Of a stretch of DNA of 64,000 nt, positions 59,594 to 64,000 are shown piece by piece (within the stretch, counting starts at the first letter, position 1; every line of letters starts with the position of its first letter). A program made the position numbers and the translations under genes. The notes beneath the pieces are model-generated. The model was not told where the DNA came from. It did no database searches and saw nothing but the letters and a program-made list of their open reading frames with translations. The stretch comes from Paeniglutamicibacter psychrophenolicus (GTDB taxonomy: Bacteria; Actinomycetota; Actinomycetes; Actinomycetales; Micrococcaceae), in assembly GCF_030812255.1 (NCBI RefSeq), contig NZ_JAUSSH010000006.1, forward strand, positions 62,001 to 126,000, given 5' to 3'.

Positions 59594-61354
59594 TCAGCCT
59601 GCCTTGGGCGTGGCCTTGGGTGCCGGGCGCCCCTCGGGCCTTTCGGCGTTCGGATGCACGGGGGCCACGGTGTGGTGTGTGGAGTCCTTGGGCTCCACGC
59701 GCTGGGGCGGCACCGTCCCGGCAATGGCTGCCGGGGCGGGCTCGCGGTCGTTGGACCACAGCAGGGGCACGTGCTCGCCGAAGGTGTCGGAGTCCGCTTC
59801 CTCCCAGTCCATGGCCCAGCCGCGCTGCGGGTTCTCCAGCAGCTCCCCCGGCGCCAGCCAGTTGTGCAGCCCCGCGTAGCTGCGCGTGGTGAACTGGTCG
59901 ATGCGCCTGCGCAGCATCCGCAGGTTCAGCTGGCCGGGCGCGCCCACGCCCATCGAGGCCATCAGCTGGGCCGCTTCCTGGACGGTGAGCTTGTGGTAGT
60001 TGTAGACCCGGTTGCCCTTGTCCGTGACGTCAAGTGCCCGCATCAGCCGGGGGTCCTGGGTGGCCACGCCGACGGGGCAGCGGTTGGTGTGGCACTTCTG
60101 CGCCTGGATGCAGCCGGTGGCCATCATCATGGCGCGCGCGCTGAAGGTGAAGTCGGCGCCCTGGATCAGTCGCTTGACCACGTCGGAGCCGGTGGCGATC
60201 TTTCCGGCCGCCCCCAGCCGGATCCTGCCGCGCAACCCGGCGCCGACCAGGGCGTTGTGCACCAGCATCAGGCCCTCCGTCAGCGGGGTGCCCACATGGT
60301 CTTCGTATTCCAGCGGGGCGGCACCGGTGCCTCCCTCGGAACCGTCAATGGTGATGAAGTCGGGGGTGATCCCTGTTTCTATCATGGCCTTGCACATGGC
60401 GAGCACGTCGGTGCGCGAACCCACACAGAATTTATAGCCGATCGGCTTGCCGCCGGAAAGTTCCCGTAGTTGGGCGACGAACTCCATGAGTTCGCGCGGG
60501 GTGCTGAAGGCCGAGTGCGATGCCGGGGAAATGCAGTCGACACCCATCGGAACCCCGCGGGTCTCGGCGATTTCCGCGGTGATCTTGGCCGCCGGAAGCA
60601 CCCCGCCCAGGCCCGGCTTGGCGCCCTGGGAGAGCTTGATGGTGATGCCCTTGACGTGTTCGTTGGCCGCCTTTTGGGCGAAGACGACGGCGTCGAAGTT
60701 TCCCTCCGCATCCCGGCAGCCGAAGTAGCCCGAGCCGATCTCCCAGAACAGGTCGGCTCCGTATTCCAGGTGGTACGGGGCCAGACCGCCTTCTCCGGTT
60801 TCCTGGACGAATCCGCCCATGGCGGCGCCCTTGTTCATGGCCAGCACGGCGTTCTTGGACAGCGCCCCGAAGCTCATGGAGGAGACGTTCATCAGCGACA
60901 TGTCGTAGGGCTGGGTGCAGTCCGGTCCGCCAATCCGCACCCGGTGCTGGTCGCTGCTGACCGGCACCGGGGCGGTGGAATGCAGCAGGAATTCGTAGCC
61001 GACCTTGTTGACGTCGCGTTCGGTGCCGAAGGCCTTGTGGCTGTCGGCGCCCTTGGCACGTGCGTAGATGAGCGAGCGGGTGTCGCGGTCAAAGGGCCGT
61101 CCGTCGGTGTTCCGCTCGATGAAGTACTGCTGGATCTCGGGGCGGATGGACTCGAACAGGAAGCGCATGCGTCCGAGCACCGGGAAGTTGCGCAGGATCG
61201 CATGCTTGGTCTGGATCACGTCGTGGATGCCCAGCCCCAGCAGCAGCAAGGCCAGCGCAGCAATCGCCCACCATCCATCGCGGCCGAAGGACGCGGCGAC
61301 GATGGTGATGAAGCCGAGCAATGACAACAACGCGATAATCAGGAATCTCACCAT
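59594..61354 (-). CDS. Membrane-anchored FMN-binding glutamate synthase-like protein
   Basis: A 586-residue protein. The first about 60 residues hold two hydrophobic segments (VRFLIIALLSLLGFITIVAA and WAIAALALLLLGLGI). The rest is a glutamate synthase FMN barrel: GGLAPYHLEYGADLFWEIG, TIKLSQGAKPGLGGVLPAAK, TIDGSEGGTGAAPL, and C-x5-C-x4-C in CIQAQKCHTNRCPVG for a 3Fe-4S cluster. It lacks the glutaminase domain of GltB, so it is a stand-alone member of unknown electron donor. TAGGCT lies 7 bases before the ATG at 61354, suggesting a leaderless start. The C-terminus is Pro/Ala-rich. Confidence 0.9.
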   Translation of the reverse strand: MVRFLIIALLSLLGFITIVAASFGRDGWWAIAALALLLLGLGIHDVIQTKHAILRNFPVLGRMRFLFESIRPEIQQYFIERNTDGRPFDRDTRSLIYARAKGADSHKAFGTERDVNKVGYEFLLHSTAPVPVSSDQHRVRIGGPDCTQPYDMSLMNVSSMSFGALSKNAVLAMNKGAAMGGFVQETGEGGLAPYHLEYGADLFWEIGSGYFGCRDAEGNFDAVVFAQKAANEHVKGITIKLSQGAKPGLGGVLPAAKITAEIAETRGVPMGVDCISPASHSAFSTPRELMEFVAQLRELSGGKPIGYKFCVGSRTDVLAMCKAMIETGITPDFITIDGSEGGTGAAPLEYEDHVGTPLTEGLMLVHNALVGAGLRGRIRLGAAGKIATGSDVVKRLIQGADFTFSARAMMMATGCIQAQKCHTNRCPVGVATQDPRLMRALDVTDKGNRVYNYHKLTVQEAAQLMASMGVGAPGQLNLRMLRRRIDQFTTRSYAGLHNWLAPGELLENPQRGWAMDWEEADSDTFGEHVPLLWSNDREPAPAAIAGTVPPQRVEPKDSTHHTVAPVHPNAERPEGRPAPKATPKAG

Positions 61355-61469
61355 GCCTGCGAGCCTACAACTTTCGTGCGCCATTTGGGTCGATTCAGGA
61401 ATCCGGCACCAACCGGCACCAACTGAAGGGCATTTGCGAAGGCCCAAGCAAAAACCCAAAAGAGGTCAC

Positions 61470-61529
61470 AACCTACTGTCGGGTAAGTTTTTTCGCCAAA
61501 AAGCTTGCAAACCTACCGGCGAGTAAGTT
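61470..61529. repeat. Two-copy 20-bp operator-like direct repeat
   Basis: AACCTACTGTCGGGTAAGTT (61470-61489) and AACCTACCGGCGAGTAAGTT (61510-61529) match at 17 of 20 positions, exactly 40 bp apart. Each holds TAC-N6-GTA. Four helical turns of spacing suit two dimers of a TetR-like protein on one face. No regulator gene is in view on this side; it may lie beyond the right edge. Confidence 0.65.
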
Positions 61530-61548
61530 CAATGGGTCTAGTCCCTTT

Positions 61549-61564
61549 TGTTACTCACGTCACA
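61549..61564. promoter_or_regulatory. CRP/GlxR-like site before the heptad-repeat gene
   Basis: TGTTACTCACGTCACA matches TGTGA-N6-TCACA at 9 of 10 fixed positions and lies 141 bases upstream of the start at 61706. It differs by one base from the site at 30106. Confidence 0.5.
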
Positions 61565-61705
61565 GCTCAATCCCGGGTCAGGACGGCCACCGGCCGATGA
61601 CCCCTCCCGCTCCACCGTGCCGCAGTGCGCGGCGTACTTCGGTGCGCCCAAAAACGCTGCGGCAAGCCACTGCACCATCCCACGATTTTCCCCCAAGGAG
61701 TCCAG

Positions 61706-64000
61706 TTGAATGCACATATTGCCGCCAAGCGGCACACGTTGCTGCATGCCGTCATCACGGTCCTGCTCGGCCTGTTCCTGATCGCCTTCGTGGCCTTCTA
61801 CGCGATGTTCTCCTCGCAGGTCGCCACCGGCGCCTCAGAGTTGAACAACGGCATGGGCAAGGCCAACGACGGGGTCTCCAAGCTGGCCGACGGCTCCGGC
61901 GCGGCAGCCGCCGGAGCCACGGAGCTGGCCAACGGCACCGGTGCCCTGTCCGCCGGCGCACAGAAGCTGGCCGACGGAGCCCAGGACGCCGCCGCGGGCG
62001 CCGACAAGCTCGGTGATGGTGCGGTCTCGCTGCACGCCGGCACCTCAAAGCTCTCCCTCGGCGCGTGGGATGCCGCGGCCGGCGCCTCCAAGCTGGGCAA
62101 CGGGGCCGGCGACCTGGCAACCGGTGTGGACAAGCTTGCCGCGGGAACCGCTTCACTCGATGCCGCGGCGGGCAAGCTCGATGCCGGGGCCGGCAAGCTG
62201 GCCACAGGTGCACGGGATGCCCACACAGGTGCAGGTGCACTGAGTGCGGGCTCGACCAAGCTCGCCACCGGCACCGAATCGCTGGCCACGGGCACAGCGA
62301 TCCTGGACTCCGGGGCACAGTCGCTCAAGGCCGGAACCCTCGACCTGTCCGCGGGAATGGCGAAGCTGGGCCTGGGAACGGGCCAGGCCAACGCGGGAGC
62401 CCAGGACCTGTCCGCCGGCGCTCAGCAGCTCTCCGCCGGTGCCGATGCAACCCGGGACGGGGCCCAGAAGCTTGCCGCAGGAACCCAGGCGGCAAACGCG
62501 GGTGCCCAAAAACTCGCGGAAGGAACCTCGAGCGCCGCGGCCGGATCGGACGCCCTGGCCGCCGGAAGCGGCAAACTGCTTGGCGGCGTCGAAGAACTCG
62601 CCGCCAAGGCTCCCGCCCTGCTCGAAGGCGTGGCAGGCCTGAAGGACGGCTCAGGCCAGCTTGCCTCCGGCAGCACCAAGCTGGCCGCAGGCACCAAGGC
62701 GCTGGCCGCCGCCGCACCGCAATTGCGCGGCGGGATCGTCGCGGCGCAACAAGGTTCCTCCGGCGTCGAGGACGGTGCCAAGAACCTGTCCGACGGGCTG
62801 GCCACGGCCGTTGCAAAGACCGCAGAACTGGCCGCCGGAACCGAGCGTCTCTCCGGCGGTCTCGCGGACCTGGCGGCATTCATGAAGGAAAACCCGGCGG
62901 TGCCGGCGGGCCTGTTGCTGGATAAGGTCAACGCCCTGAGTTCGGGTTCCCAGGACCTCAACGGCGGGCTGAAGAAGCTGCACTCCGGCACCACCAGCCT
63001 GTCCGCCGGTGCCCGGGAACTTGCCGCCGGAAGCAAGCAACTTGCGCAGGGCATGGACGCCCTGAAAGCGGGAACCAAGGAACTTCCCCAGCAGACCGGC
63101 GCGCTGGATGACGGTGCACAGGCACTGAAGTCCGGTGCCGCGCAGCTCGATGGAGGACTGGGAAAACTCAGTGACGGTTCCAAGGCCCTGGGCGAAGGCA
63201 TCGGCGCGCTGAAGGCCGGGGCCACCGATCTGGATGCCGGCGCCAAGAACCTCAACGCGGGACTCGGACAACTCGACGCCGGGTTCAACGATTCTTCCAA
63301 GGGCCTGCTGGCAGGCCTGGGCTCGCTGGGCAACGGAGCCTCGCAGCTGGCCGAGGGCACCGATGCCTTGGCCGCCGGAACCACCAAGCTCAACACCGGG
63401 GCCGGTTCCCTGGCGCGGGGAACTGCATCATTGGAAGAAGGGGCCGGCAAGCTCGGCACCGGCGCCGATGCCCTGGCCCAGGGCGGAAGCAAGCTCGCGG
63501 CCGGAACCTCGGCCCTTGATTCCGGGGCCCTCAAGCTCAACACCGGGGCCAAGGACCTGGCAGCTGGCGGCAAGAAGCTTGCGGCCGGAACGGACCAGCT
63601 GGCAGCCGGAACAGGCGAGCTCAAGGCCGGAACCTCCAAACTGGCGGCCAATACCCCTGCCCTGGCCCAGGGCGCCGACTCGGCTGCAGCAGGTGCAGCC
63701 AAGGTCAAGAACGGTGCCGGAAACCTGGCTGCAGGCAACGCGAAACTCGCCCGCGGCGCCGAAGACCTCGACGCCGGTGCGGCGAAGCTCGCGGGCGGCA
63801 CCGAAACACTGGCGTTGGGCCTCGAGGCCCTGCGCAAGGGCACCTCGGACCTGTCCACCGGAGCCACCAAGCTCGACGACGGTGCGGCGAAGCTGGCCGA
63901 TGGCAACTCCCAGCTCGCCACCGGCCTGTCCACTCTCTCGGAGGGTTCCACGCAACTTGCCAGCGGAACCTCGCGGTTGGAGGCCAGCACGCAGGCGGTC
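61706..64000 (+). CDS. Giant heptad-repeat membrane protein (YhgE/Pip-like), 3' end cut by window
   Basis: A TTG at 61706 follows AAGGAG by 5 bases and opens 765 codons to the right edge. An N-terminal membrane segment (AVITVLLGLFLIAFVAFYAM) is followed by over 700 residues of the X-X-X-Leu-X-X-Gly heptad (for example KLADGSGAAAAGATELANGT, with Ala-Gly-rich periods). This repeat is known from YhgE/Pip-type proteins, where it links membrane domains. Here it is much longer than the usual one to three hundred residues. A short non-repetitive break occurs near residue 400 (AAFMKENPAVPAGLLLDKV). The far end probably carries further membrane segments. A surface or envelope role is inferred; related genes often sit beside TetR regulators. 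Confidence 0.85.
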   Translation, partial: MNAHIAAKRHTLLHAVITVLLGLFLIAFVAFYAMFSSQVATGASELNNGMGKANDGVSKLADGSGAAAAGATELANGTGALSAGAQKLADGAQDAAAGADKLGDGAVSLHAGTSKLSLGAWDAAAGASKLGNGAGDLATGVDKLAAGTASLDAAAGKLDAGAGKLATGARDAHTGAGALSAGSTKLATGTESLATGTAILDSGAQSLKAGTLDLSAGMAKLGLGTGQANAGAQDLSAGAQQLSAGADATRDGAQKLAAGTQAANAGAQKLAEGTSSAAAGSDALAAGSGKLLGGVEELAAKAPALLEGVAGLKDGSGQLASGSTKLAAGTKALAAAAPQLRGGIVAAQQGSSGVEDGAKNLSDGLATAVAKTAELAAGTERLSGGLADLAAFMKENPAVPAGLLLDKVNALSSGSQDLNGGLKKLHSGTTSLSAGARELAAGSKQLAQGMDALKAGTKELPQQTGALDDGAQALKSGAAQLDGGLGKLSDGSKALGEGIGALKAGATDLDAGAKNLNAGLGQLDAGFNDSSKGLLAGLGSLGNGASQLAEGTDALAAGTTKLNTGAGSLARGTASLEEGAGKLGTGADALAQGGSKLAAGTSALDSGALKLNTGAKDLAAGGKKLAAGTDQLAAGTGELKAGTSKLAANTPALAQGADSAAAGAAKVKNGAGNLAAGNAKLARGAEDLDAGAAKLAGGTETLALGLEALRKGTSDLSTGATKLDDGAAKLADGNSQLATGLSTLSEGSTQLASGTSRLEASTQAV

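Larger units (their letters stand above)
61355..61705. other. Promoter region of the heptad-repeat gene
   Basis: About 350 bases between divergent genes. It holds two 20-bp repeats (61470 and 61510) and a CRP/GlxR-like site (61549). No gene is evident; the 61538-61709 minus-strand frame looks random. Confidence 0.5.

Noticed and set aside
62422-63990. A 522-residue reading frame on the minus strand
   Set aside because: It is antisense to the heptad-repeat gene, whose repetitive GC-rich codons keep the opposite frame open; its protein is low-complexity with no start signal.
61706-64000. CRISPR-like or satellite repeat appearance
   Set aside because: The periodicity is 21 bases, stays in one reading frame and encodes a Leu/Gly heptad; there are no unique spacers.

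Overview
The window is GC-rich, densely packed DNA of an aerobic actinobacterium, most likely a Micrococcaceae member (Arthrobacter or a close relative). The signs are frequent 4-base start/stop overlaps, several probable leaderless starts (a TANNNT -10 box 6-7 bases before the start codon), a GlnR-type box at the nitrite reductase genes, a PaaX-type regulator and CRP/GlxR-like sites. No rRNA, tRNA, CRISPR array, prophage or insertion sequence was seen. The genus is an inference.

Layout. 1-6 kb: three minus-strand genes for secreted SH3-repeat proteins, one carrying an M23 peptidase, with an AI-2E-type permease between them. 6-13 kb: ferritin, two coupled SdpI-like membrane proteins, Tex, and a coupled M24 peptidase/amidohydrolase pair. 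13-15.4 kb: a TPP riboswitch with a probable ribosome-binding-site hairpin, leading into a short-chain dehydrogenase and an NtaA-type flavin monooxygenase. 15.4-18.8 kb: small lipoprotein, secreted nuclease, S4 protein, PLDc_N-like protein, a LuxR-type remnant and a D-2-hydroxyacid dehydrogenase.

18.9-31.5 kb is an accessory catabolic island: PaaX regulator, RidA, FAH-family hydrolase, small cupin, TesB-type thioesterase, aryl-CoA ligase, a fused flavin monooxygenase/Old Yellow Enzyme protein of the 2-aminobenzoyl-CoA or salicylyl-CoA type, a ThDP enzyme, a cyclase-family metal hydrolase, a second thioesterase and an aromatic-acid MFS permease. The inferred scheme is uptake, CoA activation, hydroxylation with loss of aromaticity, then ring opening by an unusual set without beta-oxidation genes. 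Two CRP/GlxR-like sites lie in its divergent promoters.

31.6-42.5 kb: an auto-regulated membrane protein/winged-helix pair, an amine-oxidase-like flavoprotein, an S9 peptidase, an Nramp-like transporter lacking the canonical metal motifs, a DUF1697 protein, a TRIC-like channel, and two MFS pumps around a TetR gene with a perfect 30-bp palindrome. 42.5-48.8 kb: assimilatory nitrite reductase and siroheme genes, with nirB-cobA-hemD on one strand and nirD-chelatase on the other, sharing a GlnR-like box. 48.8-61.4 kb: cold-shock protein, lipoprotein, luciferase-like oxidoreductase, LysR regulator, a large SpoIID/beta-helix protein, paired DUF202 proteins, an enoyl-CoA hydratase-fold protein, an MFS protein and a membrane-anchored glutamate-synthase-like protein. 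From 61.7 kb to the right edge runs a giant heptad-repeat protein behind a two-copy operator-like repeat. Both window ends cut genes.
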